Made by a program: the position numbers and the translations under genes
In this document: positions 33,963-45,881 of the stretch, one piece after another
Position numbering within the stretch: position 1 is the first letter of the stretch
How the letters are laid out: every line of letters starts with the position of its first letter
NCBI RefSeq assembly: GCF_001530125.1
Contig: NZ_LDUG01000002.1
Coordinates: 82,049 to 146,048 of the forward strand
DNA length: 64,000 nt
Direction of reading: 5' to 3'
Source of the DNA: Thiobacillus denitrificans
GTDB lineage: Bacteria; Pseudomonadota; Gammaproteobacteria; Burkholderiales; Thiobacillaceae
The notes under the pieces: generated by a model
What the model saw: the letters and a program-made list of their open reading frames with translations, nothing else
Told to the model about the DNA's origin: nothing
Database searches by the model: none

Positions 33963-34718
33963 TCAGGCCGGTCTGAGCTTGGCGGTGAGCGCGGCGTGGT
34001 CGGAAATACGGTGCCAGGCGTTGCCGGTGTGGACGTGCGCGGCCTCGATTTTGAAGCGCCGCACATAGATGCGGTCGAGCTGGAACAGCGGCAGGATGGA
34101 CGGATAACTGCGCGCCGACTTGCCGTGGTGGGCTTCGAACACCTCGGCCAGCCCCAGCTCGTCATGGAAATAACGGCCGACGCGCATCTGCCAGTCGTTG
34201 AAGTCGCCGGCCAGGATCAGCGGCGCATCGTCCGGCACCAGCTTGTGCACACGCGCCGCGATCATCGCCAGCTGGCGCTTGCGGCCGCCTTCGGTGAGCC
34301 CCAGATGGACGTTGATGCAGTGCACCGGCGTGGCCATGCCGGGCACCTCGATTTCGCAATGCAGCATGCCGCGGCTTTCGTAGGCGTGGGCGGAAATGTC
34401 CTCGTTTTCCCAGGACAGGATCTTGTAGCGCGACAGGATGGCGTTGCCGTGGTGGCCGGTGTCGTAGACGCAGTTCTTGCCGTAGGCAAAATCGGTGTAG
34501 ACCTGCCCCGCCAGGAACTCGGTCTGCGGCCAGCACGCCAGGTGATGAAAACGGCGGGCGGCGCGCAGGCCGTGGCAGCCCTGCACTTCCTGCAGGAACA
34601 CGATGTCGGTTCCCAGCGTGCCGAGACGGTCGCGCAACTCGTGCACGGTCAGCCGCCGGTTGAATTGCGACAGGCCCTTGTGGATGTTGTAACTGGCGAT
34701 GTGCAGCGGGGAAGTCAT
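33963..34718 (-). CDS. Endonuclease/exonuclease/phosphatase family protein (YbhP-like)
   Basis: A 251-residue EEP-fold hydrolase: IASYNIHKGLSQFNRRL (metal-site Asn), DIVFLQEVQG (Glu), INVHLGLTEGGRKRQL, LILAGDFNDW (catalytic Asp-Asn) and ISDHAALTAKL (Asp-His at the end). Together with the neighbouring ClsB-like gene it matches the ybhP-clsB pair. The substrate could be nucleic acid or lipid head group and cannot be fixed. ATG at 34718 overlaps nothing; the extended upstream frame lies inside nudB. Confidence 0.86.
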   Translation of the reverse strand: MTSPLHIASYNIHKGLSQFNRRLTVHELRDRLGTLGTDIVFLQEVQGCHGLRAARRFHHLACWPQTEFLAGQVYTDFAYGKNCVYDTGHHGNAILSRYKILSWENEDISAHAYESRGMLHCEIEVPGMATPVHCINVHLGLTEGGRKRQLAMIAARVHKLVPDDAPLILAGDFNDWQMRVGRYFHDELGLAEVFEAHHGKSARSYPSILPLFQLDRIYVRRFKIEAAHVHTGNAWHRISDHAALTAKLRPA

Positions 34719-34725
34719 CAAGGCA

Positions 34726-35166
34726 TTATAAGCGCGCGGGCAGCAGGCGAATCGCCGCCGCGTTGCTGGGCGAGAAGCAGCGTTCGGCCGCTTCTTCCCA
34801 CGGCAGCCACAGGTAGCGCAGATGTTCGCGCGGTGCGCACGTGACCGGCAGCGGCGCGGGGAGCTTGAGGCCAAACACGTGCTCGGTGTTGTGGGTAACG
34901 CCGGGCGCGTAGCGGTGGCGCCAGCGTTCATAAATCTCGTAGCGGTTTTCGATGGCCCACGGCGTCAGCTCGAAGTGCGTGACGTCGAGCCCGGTTTCCT
35001 CGCGCACTTCGCGGATCGCGGTCTGCTCCAGGGTTTCGCCTGCGTCCTGCGAGCCGGTGACCGACTGCCAGAAGCCGGGCGCATCGGCGCGCTCCATCAG
35101 CAGCACCTGGCCGTTAGCGCTGTGGATGACGACGAGGACGGAAACCGGGATCTTGTGTGCGGTCAA
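34726..35166 (-). CDS. nudB: Dihydroneopterin triphosphate diphosphatase
   Basis: Nudix hydrolase of folate synthesis. The Nudix box is complete: G-x5-E-x7-REVREETGL in GSQDAGETLEQTAIREVREE. N-terminus KIPVSVLVVIHSANGQVLLM and FWQSVTGSQD are characteristic of NudB. 146 residues. It overlaps the upstream DUF2322-like gene by 4 bases (ATGA). Confidence 0.92.
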   Translation of the reverse strand: MTAHKIPVSVLVVIHSANGQVLLMERADAPGFWQSVTGSQDAGETLEQTAIREVREETGLDVTHFELTPWAIENRYEIYERWRHRYAPGVTHNTEHVFGLKLPAPLPVTCAPREHLRYLWLPWEEAAERCFSPSNAAAIRLLPARL

Positions 35167-35468
35167 ATGATGCGGGCGTTGAGCGGGGTGCCTGTTGCCA
35201 GGATGGCGATCAGGCGGTCGATGTTGGGATGCGTGCCGGGGTGGCGGCTGGCGTCCTCGGTGTGTTCGGCGAAAATCGCCAGGCCTTCGGCGGCAGCCTC
35301 GGCGTCGATCGCGCCATATTGCTGCGCGAGATACGCATACACCCGGAACGAGCCGGCGGTGCCGGGCGCGTTGGCGATCGTCGCCAGTTCGGTGCCTGCG
35401 GCGTCGGTCAGCACCAATTTTTCACCCGCGAATTCGGGCAGGATTTTCAGGGTGTCGGCGAATTTCAT
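35163..35468 (-). CDS. DUF2322-like protein of unknown function
   Basis: A 101-residue soluble protein: MKFADTLKILPEF, ELATIANAPGTAGSFRVYAY, AAEGLAIFAEHTEDAS and HPGTHPNIDRLIAIL. I associate this pattern with DUF2322, a small betaproteobacterial family, from memory. The function is not known. It is coupled to nudB downstream by an ATGA overlap and lies after aspS with a REP-like unit between. Confidence 0.6.
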   Translation of the reverse strand: MKFADTLKILPEFAGEKLVLTDAAGTELATIANAPGTAGSFRVYAYLAQQYGAIDAEAAAEGLAIFAEHTEDASRHPGTHPNIDRLIAILATGTPLNARII

Positions 35469-35514
35469 TTCAAAAATCCCTTGTCACGCCGGGTAGCGTC
35501 CATATGTAGGAGCG

Positions 35515-35581
35515 CCGCCCCCGGCGCGATTGTCTGCACCGTGCAACCGCCGGCAATCGGCCCGGGGGCGGGCCTCCTACA
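35515..35581. repeat. REP-like unit
   Basis: TGTAGGAGCGCCGCCCCCGG at the start and GGGCCTCCTACA at the end; shorter copy of the family at 25421. It lies in the gap between aspS and the DUF2322-like gene. Confidence 0.75.
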
Positions 35582-35626
35582 TTGGGCCATGGCTCATGGC
35601 GTCTGCATTGGTACGAACTATCGGTT

Positions 35627-37417
35627 TTAAGCCGCCTTGTCCCCTGCCGTGTTGCGCAGCCGGATGTGCAATTCGCGCAGCTGTTTATCGTCGACCACGT
35701 TGGGGGCGTTGGTCATCAGGCAGGAGGCGCGCTGGGTCTTGGGGAAGGCGATGACGTCGCGGATGGATTCGGCGCCGGTCATCAGGGTGACCAGACGATC
35801 GAGGCCAAACGCCAAGCCGCCGTGAGGCGGCGCGCCGTATTGCAGGGCGTCGAGCAGGAAGCCGAATTTCTCGCGGCGCTCTTCCTCGCCGATGTTCAAT
35901 GCGGCGAACACCTTCTCCTGCACGTCCTGCTGGTGGATACGCACCGAGCCGCCGCCGACTTCCCAGCCGTTCAGCACCATGTCGTAGGCTTTCGACAGGC
36001 AGCGGCCGGGGTCGGTGGCGAGCCAGTCTTCGTGGCCGTCCTTCGGCGCGGTGAAGGGATGGTGCAGCGCGTCCCAGCGGTTCTCGCCCTCGTTGAATTC
36101 GAACATCGGGAAATCGACCACCCACAGCGGCGCCCAGGCGCGGCCGTCGACATGGCCTTTCTCGTGGCCGATCTTGAGGCGCAGCGCGCCGAGGGCGTCG
36201 TTCACCACTTTTTCCTTGTCGGCGCCGAAGAAGATGAGATCACCGTTCGCAGCGCCGGTGCGTTCGATCACGGCAGCGAGCGCGGCTTCGGAGAGGTTCT
36301 TGACGATGGGCGATTGCAGGCCGGACTCGTTGAGCTGGGTCACGTCGTTGACCTTGATGTAGGCCAGGCCCTTGGCGCCGTAGATTTTCACGAATTCGGT
36401 GTAGCCGTCGATTTCGCTGCGCGAGAGCGCTGCGCCGCCGGGGATGCGCAGCGCGGCGACGCGGCCTTTCGGATCGTTGGCCGGGCCGGAGAAGACCTTG
36501 AACGCGACGTCACACATGACATCACCGACGTCGACGATTTCCAGCGTCACCCGCACGTCGGGCTTGTCGGAACCATAGCGGTTCATCGCTTCGGCATAGC
36601 TGATGCGCTGGAAGGCGGCGGGCAGGTCGATGTCCTGCGCGCGCTTCATCATGTCGCGAATCATGCCCTCGACGAGATTCATGATCGCCTCTTCACTCAT
36701 GAACGAGGTTTCGAGGTCGACCTGGGTGAACTCGGGCTGGCGGTCTGCGCGCAGATCCTCGTCGCGGAAACACCGGGCGATCTGGAAGTAGCGGTCGACG
36801 CCGGCCACCATCAACAGCTGCTTGAACAGCTGCGGCGACTGCGGCAGTGCGTAGAACATGCCGTCATGCACGCGCGACGGCACCAGGTAGTCGCGTGCGC
36901 CTTCCGGGGTGGAACGCGTCAGCATCGGCGTCTCGACTTCCATGAAGCCGTGCGCGTCGAGGTAGTCGCGCATGATTTTCGACACGCGGTAACGCAATTT
37001 CAAGTTCTTCTGCATCGGCTCGCGGCGCAGGTCGAGGTAGCGGTACTGCAGGCGGATATTCTCGTTGATGTTGTCGTCGTCGATCTGGAACGGCGGCGTC
37101 AGCGAGGGATTCAGCACGTCCAGCTTCTTGGTCAGCAGTTCGACCATGCCGGTCGGCATGTTGGGGTTTTCGGTGCCGGCGGGACGCGGCCGCACCAGGC
37201 CCTCGATTTTCAGCACGAATTCGGAGCGCACGTCTTCGGCCAGTTTGAAGGCTTCCGGGGTGTCGGGGTCGATCACCACCTGCATCATGCCCTCGCGGTC
37301 GCGCAGGTCGATGAAGATGACGCCGCCATGGTCGCGCCGGCGGTGGGCCCAGCCGCACAGGGTGACGGTGTTGCCGATGTCGGCGGCGGTGACGGCACCG
37401 CAGTAATGAGTACGCAT
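35627..37417 (-). CDS. aspS: Aspartyl-tRNA synthetase
   Basis: Class IIb synthetase, 596 residues, the bacterial long type. N-terminal OB domain ([26 protein letters not shown]), class II motif 2 [20 protein letters not shown], the bacterial GAD insertion in the middle, and motif 3 [15 protein letters not shown]. The last residues are NTAGDKAA. Upstream, where a DUF502 gene is expected in betaproteobacteria, only a remnant and a MITE are found. Confidence 0.97.
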   Translation of the reverse strand: MRTHYCGAVTAADIGNTVTLCGWAHRRRDHGGVIFIDLRDREGMMQVVIDPDTPEAFKLAEDVRSEFVLKIEGLVRPRPAGTENPNMPTGMVELLTKKLDVLNPSLTPPFQIDDDNINENIRLQYRYLDLRREPMQKNLKLRYRVSKIMRDYLDAHGFMEVETPMLTRSTPEGARDYLVPSRVHDGMFYALPQSPQLFKQLLMVAGVDRYFQIARCFRDEDLRADRQPEFTQVDLETSFMSEEAIMNLVEGMIRDMMKRAQDIDLPAAFQRISYAEAMNRYGSDKPDVRVTLEIVDVGDVMCDVAFKVFSGPANDPKGRVAALRIPGGAALSRSEIDGYTEFVKIYGAKGLAYIKVNDVTQLNESGLQSPIVKNLSEAALAAVIERTGAANGDLIFFGADKEKVVNDALGALRLKIGHEKGHVDGRAWAPLWVVDFPMFEFNEGENRWDALHHPFTAPKDGHEDWLATDPGRCLSKAYDMVLNGWEVGGGSVRIHQQDVQEKVFAALNIGEEERREKFGFLLDALQYGAPPHGGLAFGLDRLVTLMTGAESIRDVIAFPKTQRASCLMTNAPNVVDDKQLRELHIRLRNTAGDKAA

Positions 37418-37428
37418 GTTCTTCCTAA

Positions 37429-37512
37429 TTAAATACCGGGACGCGCTTCAGCCGAAGCGGCGCCCATCGAGACGATGTATTTCAGCGCGCGATCGACCCG
37501 CACGTTAGCCCG
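37429..37512 (-). pseudogene. 3' remnant of a DUF502-like gene
   Basis: Between fmdB and aspS the minus strand reads [20 protein letters not shown] followed by RPGI and a stop, preceded in frame by a stop codon and then the MITE. This looks like the C-terminal end of the DUF502 membrane proteins that normally lie between fmdB and aspS in betaproteobacteria (pattern D-x-ALKYI-S-MG). Everything upstream of about 25 codons is gone. Assignment is from memory of the family and gene order. Confidence 0.5.
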
Positions 37513-37524
37513 TCAGAAACAAAG

Positions 37525-37698
37525 CTTGCCTATCCGGTTTGTTGCCAAAGTGATTGAGCGTACCCAAGGCGGTATTGGCCTTCGTAGGGCGGAAAAGCGA
37601 AGCGTTATCCGCCGAATGTGGGTCGCTCATTCGGCGGATAACACTGCGCTCATCCGCCCTATAGGGGATTGGTTTTGGCAACAAACCGGATAGGCAAG
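37525..37698. mobile_element. MITE with 25-bp terminal inverted repeats and an 8-bp target duplication
   Basis: The ends CTTGCCTATCCGGTTTGTTG (37525 on, 25 bp in all) and their exact complement (37674-37698) flank a 124-bp interior with a further palindrome (GCGTTATCCGCC.. / GGCGGATAAC). AAACAAAG stands on both sides (37517-37524 and 37699-37706), as expected of a target-site duplication. No gene inside. Right end lies against the fmdB terminator. Confidence 0.8.
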
Positions 37699-37699
37699 A

Positions 37700-37733
37700 A
37701 ACAAAGAAGCGGGCGGCTCGCACCGCCCGCTTC
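37700..37733 (-). terminator. Terminator of fmdB
   Basis: On the minus strand GAAGCGGGCGG, loop TGCGAG, CCGCCCGCTTC is followed by TTTGTTT: a perfect 11-bp stem 22 bases after the fmdB stop. The MITE is inserted in its T-tract, whose copy forms the target duplication. Confidence 0.75.
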
Positions 37734-37755
37734 CCGGCGCCATCGCAGCAGTCAG

Positions 37756-38010
37756 TTACAACGCCGGACACGCGCCCGTGCCGCAGGCGGGCGCGGCAGC
37801 TTCTGGCTTGGCGGCGGGCTTGCTGCCGCTATCTTTGAAATCGGTGGCGTACCAGCCGGTTCCCTTCAGCGCAAAGCCGGCCGCCGTCACCTGCTTGGCG
37901 TAATCGGCCTTGCCACACGACGGGCAAACGGTCAGCAGCGCATCGGACATTTTCTGCATTTCATCCTGGGCAAAGCCACAGGACACACATTTGTAAGTGT
38001 AAATCGGCAT
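37756..38010 (-). CDS. FmdB family zinc ribbon protein
   Basis: An 84-residue putative regulatory protein: MPIYTYKCVSCGF and TVCPSCGK give the C-x2-C pair of zinc knuckles, followed by the VTAAGFALKGTGWYATDFK segment typical of the family and an Ala-rich tail ending in PACGTGACPAL with two more cysteines. It is the usual first gene of the fmdB-DUF502-aspS group; here the middle gene is lost. ATG at 38010. Confidence 0.88.
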   Translation of the reverse strand: MPIYTYKCVSCGFAQDEMQKMSDALLTVCPSCGKADYAKQVTAAGFALKGTGWYATDFKDSGSKPAAKPEAAAPACGTGACPAL

Positions 38011-38043
38011 GATTCGCTCCGATAAATCAATAAGTTGCGCAAT

Positions 38044-38107
38044 TATACCCAAACAACGGGCACACATACCCAAACAACGGGCACAGGTACCCAACAACGG
38101 GCACACG
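38044..38107. repeat. Three tandem copies of a ~21-bp unit upstream of fmdB
   Basis: ATACCCAAACAACGGGCACA occurs twice perfectly, then once as GTACCCAACAACGGGCACA with a single-base deletion. The array lies 34 bases before the fmdB start, where promoter elements are expected, and just behind the TonB receptor gene. A repeated regulator site or a slippage product. Confidence 0.8.
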
Positions 38108-38148
38108 CAGCGAATCTGGCGACAACGCGCCGGGGTTCAGGCCCGCCG

Positions 38149-40194
38149 CTACCAGGCCAGGCTCAGGCTGCCGTAGACGCGCCGGCTGAAGAGGTTAGTG
38201 TTGCGGAACTCTTGGTAATCCTTGCCTAGGTTCTGCCCCACCACCGCAGCCTCCATTTCGGTCCCCTGCCATTTCCAGCGGTGCGCCAGGCGGGCGTCGA
38301 CCCGGGTGAAGGCCTCCGTGTCATCCCCCTCTGTCAGCCATTTCTGGGCGTCGGCGCGCTGGGCAAACAAGCTGGCTTCCCAATGGTTGCCAAAATGGTA
38401 ATTGGCGAGTATTCCCCAACTGCTGCGCGGCGCGGATAGTGGAATGTCTTTTTTGAAATTGGTATCGGCAGTGTCCGTACTCAGGAAAACACGGGCATAG
38501 TGGACACTTACATCCAGCCCACGGGTTGGCCGCCAGCGCATCTGGATTTCCCCGCCGTGGGAATCGATCCCGCCAATATTGGCCGCGCTGAAGACTTTCG
38601 ACTGAAGGGAACCGAACACGTCAAGCGCCGGGTCGACTTTGACCATGCCGATGAAGTCGTCGATCCGATCCCGAAACAGCCGCACGTCCATATCAAGCCG
38701 CAAAGGCCGCCAATGTCCGACATAAGCAATCTCGCGTGACACGATGCGCTCAGGCTCCAGGCCACCGGAAGGCACGGTAAGCACATCGATCGGGGCTCCC
38801 GACTCCGATAGGAGAACCCGGTTGCCCTCCTCCTCAAAGAAAGTCGGCGAGCGGTAGGCGCGCGATATCCCCAGCCGGATGACATGGCCCGGCGCCACAG
38901 TGAAATTGGCCGCGGCTCGCGGCGAAATATCTGCGCCAGTGAAGTAATGGTGTTCCAGCATGGCGCCCCCCTGCAGCAGCACGCGCTCGTGAGGACGCCA
39001 TTCGAGGTTGCCGAACGCGCGCGCGATCTCGCCGCGCATTGTCTTGCTGGAGTGGTAACCCTGTGGACTTTTAACGGTCTCCTGCCACAACTCGCCCCCC
39101 CACACTGCGCGCAGGCTGGGCGCCCACTGCTCATTCACCTGCAGATCAATGCTGCTGCGGGACTGCCGCAGGTATTGATCGACAACAACATTGCCGTAAT
39201 CAATGCCGTTGTAAACCAGGGGAGACACCCACGCATCCGCATCGAACCGATTCTGCGTATGGTATGCCTGCACCCGCCATTCACGACGCTCCGATTCCAC
39301 CTTGCGATAAGCGAATTGCAGATACAGTGCGCGCGAATCCTGCTCGGTTGGTTCGAGCGCAAACCGTGGATCATCGGTGCGGGCACCCGCATTCCCTTTG
39401 CCCTGCGTCAGACCGAATTGCGCCATGACATCCGAGTCTGGCGAGCGCTGCCAGTCCACACGGCCATTGACAAAGTAGGTTTGACTCGCTTCGAAATATT
39501 GCCCGACAGAAATGCCCATATCGGGCGGCCCGGTGACATCCCTCTCGAAGCGATCCCGTTGCTGGGCCGACGCGGTCAGTCGGTAGCGCAGTGCTGCGTT
39601 ACCGCCACCATGGCGAACCGTCATCCCACGCATGTCCTTGGTGCCGGTTTGCAGTGAAACGAATTCGCCCGGCACCTGCGCCGCCGTCTTGGTGATGATA
39701 TTGATGACCGCAGCAAAGGCATTCGCGCCATAGACTGCAGCGTCGGGCCCGCGCACTACTTCGATGCGCTCGATGTCGTCGATCGCAAGCGGCAAATCCG
39801 TCCAATTCACTGCACCGTAGTGAGGGCTGTAAATTGAGCGCCCATCGACCAGCACCTGAAACCGGCGCGAATAGGCGTCGCCCAAGCCGTGATAGCCGGC
39901 CGCCCAGGTATTGTCGCGCGTATAGGCGACCGAAAAACCCGGCACCAGCCGCAACAGTTCGGGAATGTCGCGAAAACCCGACGCGCGGATCATCTCGCGG
40001 TCGATGACGGTGACGGCGGCAGGCGCCTCGTTGACCGGCTGCGACAGGCGCGACGCCGACAATACGACCGGCATTTCGTCGAAAAAGTCGGACTCGGTGA
40101 CCGCGGCCTGCGCCGGGCCATTAGCCGCGAGGATGCCGCCCAGCAAGAGCGTCACCCCCAACCCACACAATCTTGTCTGCTGTTTGCCGTTCAC
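38149..40194 (-). CDS. TonB-dependent outer membrane receptor
   Basis: About 681 residues. A signal peptide (TRLCGLGVTLLLGGILAANG then PAQA) is followed by the TonB-box-like region, the plug domain (VLSASRLSQPVNEAPAAVTV, IPELLRLVPGFSVAYTRDN, VLVDGRSIYSPHYGAV, IERIEVVRGPDAAVYGANAF) and a 22-strand barrel ending YGSLSLAW with terminal Trp. Related to BtuB/Cir-type receptors; ligand unknown. GTG at 40194 was chosen because the signal peptide begins there; an upstream ATG at 40278 would add 28 Arg-rich residues. Confidence 0.88.
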   Translation of the reverse strand: MNGKQQTRLCGLGVTLLLGGILAANGPAQAAVTESDFFDEMPVVLSASRLSQPVNEAPAAVTVIDREMIRASGFRDIPELLRLVPGFSVAYTRDNTWAAGYHGLGDAYSRRFQVLVDGRSIYSPHYGAVNWTDLPLAIDDIERIEVVRGPDAAVYGANAFAAVINIITKTAAQVPGEFVSLQTGTKDMRGMTVRHGGGNAALRYRLTASAQQRDRFERDVTGPPDMGISVGQYFEASQTYFVNGRVDWQRSPDSDVMAQFGLTQGKGNAGARTDDPRFALEPTEQDSRALYLQFAYRKVESERREWRVQAYHTQNRFDADAWVSPLVYNGIDYGNVVVDQYLRQSRSSIDLQVNEQWAPSLRAVWGGELWQETVKSPQGYHSSKTMRGEIARAFGNLEWRPHERVLLQGGAMLEHHYFTGADISPRAAANFTVAPGHVIRLGISRAYRSPTFFEEEGNRVLLSESGAPIDVLTVPSGGLEPERIVSREIAYVGHWRPLRLDMDVRLFRDRIDDFIGMVKVDPALDVFGSLQSKVFSAANIGGIDSHGGEIQMRWRPTRGLDVSVHYARVFLSTDTADTNFKKDIPLSAPRSSWGILANYHFGNHWEASLFAQRADAQKWLTEGDDTEAFTRVDARLAHRWKWQGTEMEAAVVGQNLGKDYQEFRNTNLFSRRVYGSLSLAW

Positions 40195-40286
40195 CCCGTG
40201 TCGACGCGTATTGCGCGCAGGCTCCTCTCCGCCTTGTTGGTTTGGTGTTCGTGTGGGCTGACGCCCCCGACCGTACATCCCTTGCG

Positions 40287-40784
40287 TCAGAACGGAATAT
40301 CGTCGTCCATGTCGTCGAACCCGCTACTGGCCGGGCGTTGCGCGGGGGCCGGGGCATTGCCGCGTGGCGGGCTTTTCGGCGCCGCCTGCGCACCTGCTCC
40401 CGCCGTTTGGTCATAGCCGCCGTCGTCCATGTCGGCCATGCCGCCGCCGCCACCCTTGCTGCCCAGCATCTGCATGCGGTCGCCACGGATTTCGGTGGCG
40501 TACTTTTCAACGCCTTCCTTGTCGGTGTACTTGCGGGTGCGGATCGAACCTTCGACGTAGACCTGGCTGCCCTTTTTCAGGTACTGGCCGCAGACTTCAG
40601 CGGTGCGGCCGAAGAAGCTGACACGATGCCATTCGGTCTGCTCGACCATTTCGCCCTGTTTGTTCTTGAACTTGTCGGTGGTGGCGATGGCAAGGTTGGC
40701 GACGGCCTCGCCGCTCGGCAGATAGCGCATGTCGGGGTCGCGCCCCAGGTTGCCGACCAGAATGACTTTATTGACGGATGCCAT
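40287..40784 (-). CDS. ssb: Single-stranded DNA-binding protein
   Basis: 165 residues: OB fold from [20 protein letters not shown] to about 110, a Gly/Pro/Ala-rich linker, and the acidic tip DDMDDDIPF that recruits partner proteins. Follows the MFS gene and is divergent, with it, from uvrA, a common arrangement. Confidence 0.97.
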   Translation of the reverse strand: MASVNKVILVGNLGRDPDMRYLPSGEAVANLAIATTDKFKNKQGEMVEQTEWHRVSFFGRTAEVCGQYLKKGSQVYVEGSIRTRKYTDKEGVEKYATEIRGDRMQMLGSKGGGGGMADMDDGGYDQTAGAGAQAAPKSPPRGNAPAPAQRPASSGFDDMDDDIPF

Positions 40785-40838
40785 GTTTTCCCCTGTATTA
40801 AAATTGAATGGTCTGAGCTTGATCTGCTGCGAATTCTA

Positions 40839-42227
40839 TCAGGCAGCCGCCGTATCCAGCAGGCTGCGTGCACCGGCTTCGTCCCAGCCTTTGATGCTGA
40901 CCTTGAGCATGGCCACGCCTTCTTCGGCCAGCACCACCGCCTCGACCACCCCCGCCACCTCGGCCAGTTGCGCCTTCAGCAGCGCAGCCTGGTCCGCAGG
41001 CATCACGCCAACGCGAAACATGCGGGTCTTGATCGCGGGCGGCGCCTTCATCGACAGGCTCGCGACCAGCCATGCCGCCATCAGGACCACGCAGAAGATG
41101 AACACGGCCTGGAAGCCATGATGCTGCGCCAGCCAGCCGCCGAACACGCCGCCAAAGAACAGTCCCAGCGCCTGTGCGGTATTGTAGACCCCCATCGCCG
41201 TGCCTTTGGCCGACACCGGGGCGAGCTTGGAAATCAGCGAAGGCAGGCTGGCTTCGAGCAGGTTGAACGCGACGAAATAGAAAAACAGCGCCCACACGAT
41301 GCCCCAGAAGTGGTCAATGCCGAACGCGAATCCCAGCTGCGCTAGCAGCATCAGCGCCACCGCGCCGATGAACACCGGCTTCATCTGGCCGCGCTTTTCG
41401 CCCACAATAATGGCTGGCACCATCAGCACGAAGGAACCCAGCAGCACCGGCAGGTACACCGCCCAGTGCTGGTCGACGGCGAGGCCGCTGTTCTTGAGCG
41501 CCACCGGCACCACCACGAACATCGCCATCTGCGCCGCATGCAGCGCGAAGATGCCGAAATCGAGCCGCGCAAGCTGGCCGTCCCGCAGCACATCCTTCAG
41601 TTTCGCCGGGTTGGCCTGGGCGTCGGCGTGATAGTGGCTGTCGGCGGGATCGGGCACCCACACTTTCACCACCCAGATGGCGGCCAGCGCGAGCACGCCA
41701 GTCAGGGCAAAAATCCCCGGCACGCCGATCACGCGGTTAAGCGCGGGGCCGGCCACCAGCGACACCGCGAAGGTGATACCGATGGTGGAGCCGACCAGCG
41801 CCATCGCCTTGGTGCGGTGCTCCTCGCGGGTGAGGTCGGCCAGCATTGCGGTGACGGCGGCGGAAATGGCGCCGGCGCCCTGCAGTGCGCGGCCGAAAAT
41901 AGTCCAGTAGATGTCGGTGGCTGCCATGGCAACGAAGCTGCCGAACGCAAACACGATGAGGCCGAAGATGATGACCTTCTTGCGGCCGATGCGGTCGGAC
42001 GCCATGCCGAAGGGAATCATCAGGATGGCCTGGGTCAGGCCATACATGCCGAGCGCGAGGCCAACCAGGGTGTGGTTGTCGCCGCCAGGAAGATCCTCGG
42101 CATACAGCGCGAACACCGGCAGGATCAGAAACATGCCCAGCATGCGCAGGCCGAAAATTGCCGCCAGACCCGATGCGGCACGCTTTTCGGCGCGGGTCAT
42201 ATTTTCGGACAGGTCGATGTGGGCCAC
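40839..42227 (-). CDS. MFS transporter with C-terminal YAM domain (YajR-like)
   Basis: A 462-residue 12-helix major facilitator. MFS motif A is seen in [13 protein letters not shown], and [20 protein letters not shown] is the motif C-like helix 5 region. The last 70 residues ([20 protein letters not shown] onward) form a small ferredoxin-like domain as in E. coli YajR. Substrate unknown; the gene is commonly next to uvrA and ssb. Confidence 0.88.
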   Translation of the reverse strand: MAHIDLSENMTRAEKRAASGLAAIFGLRMLGMFLILPVFALYAEDLPGGDNHTLVGLALGMYGLTQAILMIPFGMASDRIGRKKVIIFGLIVFAFGSFVAMAATDIYWTIFGRALQGAGAISAAVTAMLADLTREEHRTKAMALVGSTIGITFAVSLVAGPALNRVIGVPGIFALTGVLALAAIWVVKVWVPDPADSHYHADAQANPAKLKDVLRDGQLARLDFGIFALHAAQMAMFVVVPVALKNSGLAVDQHWAVYLPVLLGSFVLMVPAIIVGEKRGQMKPVFIGAVALMLLAQLGFAFGIDHFWGIVWALFFYFVAFNLLEASLPSLISKLAPVSAKGTAMGVYNTAQALGLFFGGVFGGWLAQHHGFQAVFIFCVVLMAAWLVASLSMKAPPAIKTRMFRVGVMPADQAALLKAQLAEVAGVVEAVVLAEEGVAMLKVSIKGWDEAGARSLLDTAAA

Positions 42228-42311
42228 TGCGGGATTCGGCTAATTCGGGAAGTCCGTTATATTAGCAGGTTGCGAATTCAGCTCGCTGCCTTAACCGATA
42301 GCCGTCAAACA

Positions 42312-45134
<2,823 letters not shown>

Positions 45135-45154
45135 TATTAGGAGAAGATCGGTTG

Positions 45155-45238
45155 ATGACTGACGAAAGTGACCTACGGTACGTTGCGCATCTCGACATGC
45201 TTGGAATGAGCTTGGACACAGGATTGGCTTTCAAATAA
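45155..45238 (+). CDS. Short ORF, possible remnant of a larger gene
   Basis: A 27-codon frame with AGGAGA upstream encodes MTDESDLRYVAHLDMLGM and nine further residues. The stretch RYVAHLDMLGMS looks like the first strand of proteins beginning with F-x-D-x-LG-x-S, but the frame stops at once. It is either a truncated gene or chance. It sits between uvrA and a decayed toxin-antitoxin pair. Confidence 0.25.
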   Translation: MTDESDLRYVAHLDMLGMSLDTGLAFK

Positions 45239-45286
45239 GCTTGAGCCTTGGAGAACAAGTTATTGTTCACTATGGAGAGTTGAATC

Positions 45287-45509
45287 ATGGCAAGCGCTTT
45301 GGAACTGGTACGCGAAATCGAGAAACTCCCGCCCGCCGAGCGAGCGAGCGGAGCTGGTCGATCAGGTGATCCGCGATGTGCTGCAACCCGATGCGGAAAT
45401 TGAAGCGGCCTGGGCGGAAGAATCCTCCCGGCGTTGGCGCGCATACAAAAATGGGGCGTTGGAAAGTATCCCCTATGAAGCGGTGATGGCGAAGTACCGC
45501 AAGCCTTGA
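45287..45509 (+). pseudogene. Frameshifted addiction-module antitoxin
   Basis: The start reads MASALELVREIEKLPPAERA, a clear addiction-module component family N-terminus, then the frame is lost. Removing one GAGC unit from GAGCGAGCGAGCGGAGC restores ELVDQVIRDVLQPDAEIEAA and continues to KYRKP and a stop exactly overlapping the toxin start. So a 4-bp duplication by slippage has shifted the frame. As it stands only a 38-residue product would be made. Confidence 0.8.
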
Positions 45510-45800
45510 AGGTTTCGTTGCTTGCTCCCGCGCGACAGGAGCTTGATGAAGCCTTTGCGTGGTACGAAGCCCAGGCTGCTAGGCTACGGTTTTCTGGATG
45601 AGTTCAATCGGGCGGTACGCCTGGTCACCACGTTTCCCGAACTCTATCAACTGATTAACCCCGGGATTCGCCGCTGCCTGCTCAACCGTTTTCCTTACGG
45701 CCTGGTGTATGGCGTGGATGACGGGATGATCGTCATTGTGGCGGTGGCGGATGTAAAGCGGCGGCCACTTTACGGGTTCGACCGATTGCCAGAAAAATAA
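45506..45800 (+). pseudogene. Frameshifted ParE/RelE-type toxin
   Basis: From TTG at 45506 (overlapping the antitoxin TGA) the frame gives KVSLLAPARQELDEAFAWYE and AQAARL, then stops soon after. In the next frame the toxin continues GYGFLDEFNRAVRLVTTFPE to KRRPLYGFDRLPEK. The shift is near 45575-45590 and one extra base explains it. With the antitoxin also shifted, the whole module appears dead. Confidence 0.75.
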
Positions 45801-45881
45801 CCGCGATTTCACTGCTTGATTCTGCCTCCCCCGATTTTCGGGCATCTATAACGATGCCCATTCACCGTTACCATCAACACC

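Noticed and set aside
38044..38107. CRISPR or iteron array of a plasmid origin
   Set aside because: Three 21-bp units without spacers and no replication gene nearby; chromosomal context of fmdB and aspS.
41466..42311. Open frame extending uvrA upstream by 282 codons
   Set aside because: The extra residues are the complement of the MFS gene and have no UvrA similarity; the family start [17 protein letters not shown] is at 42312.
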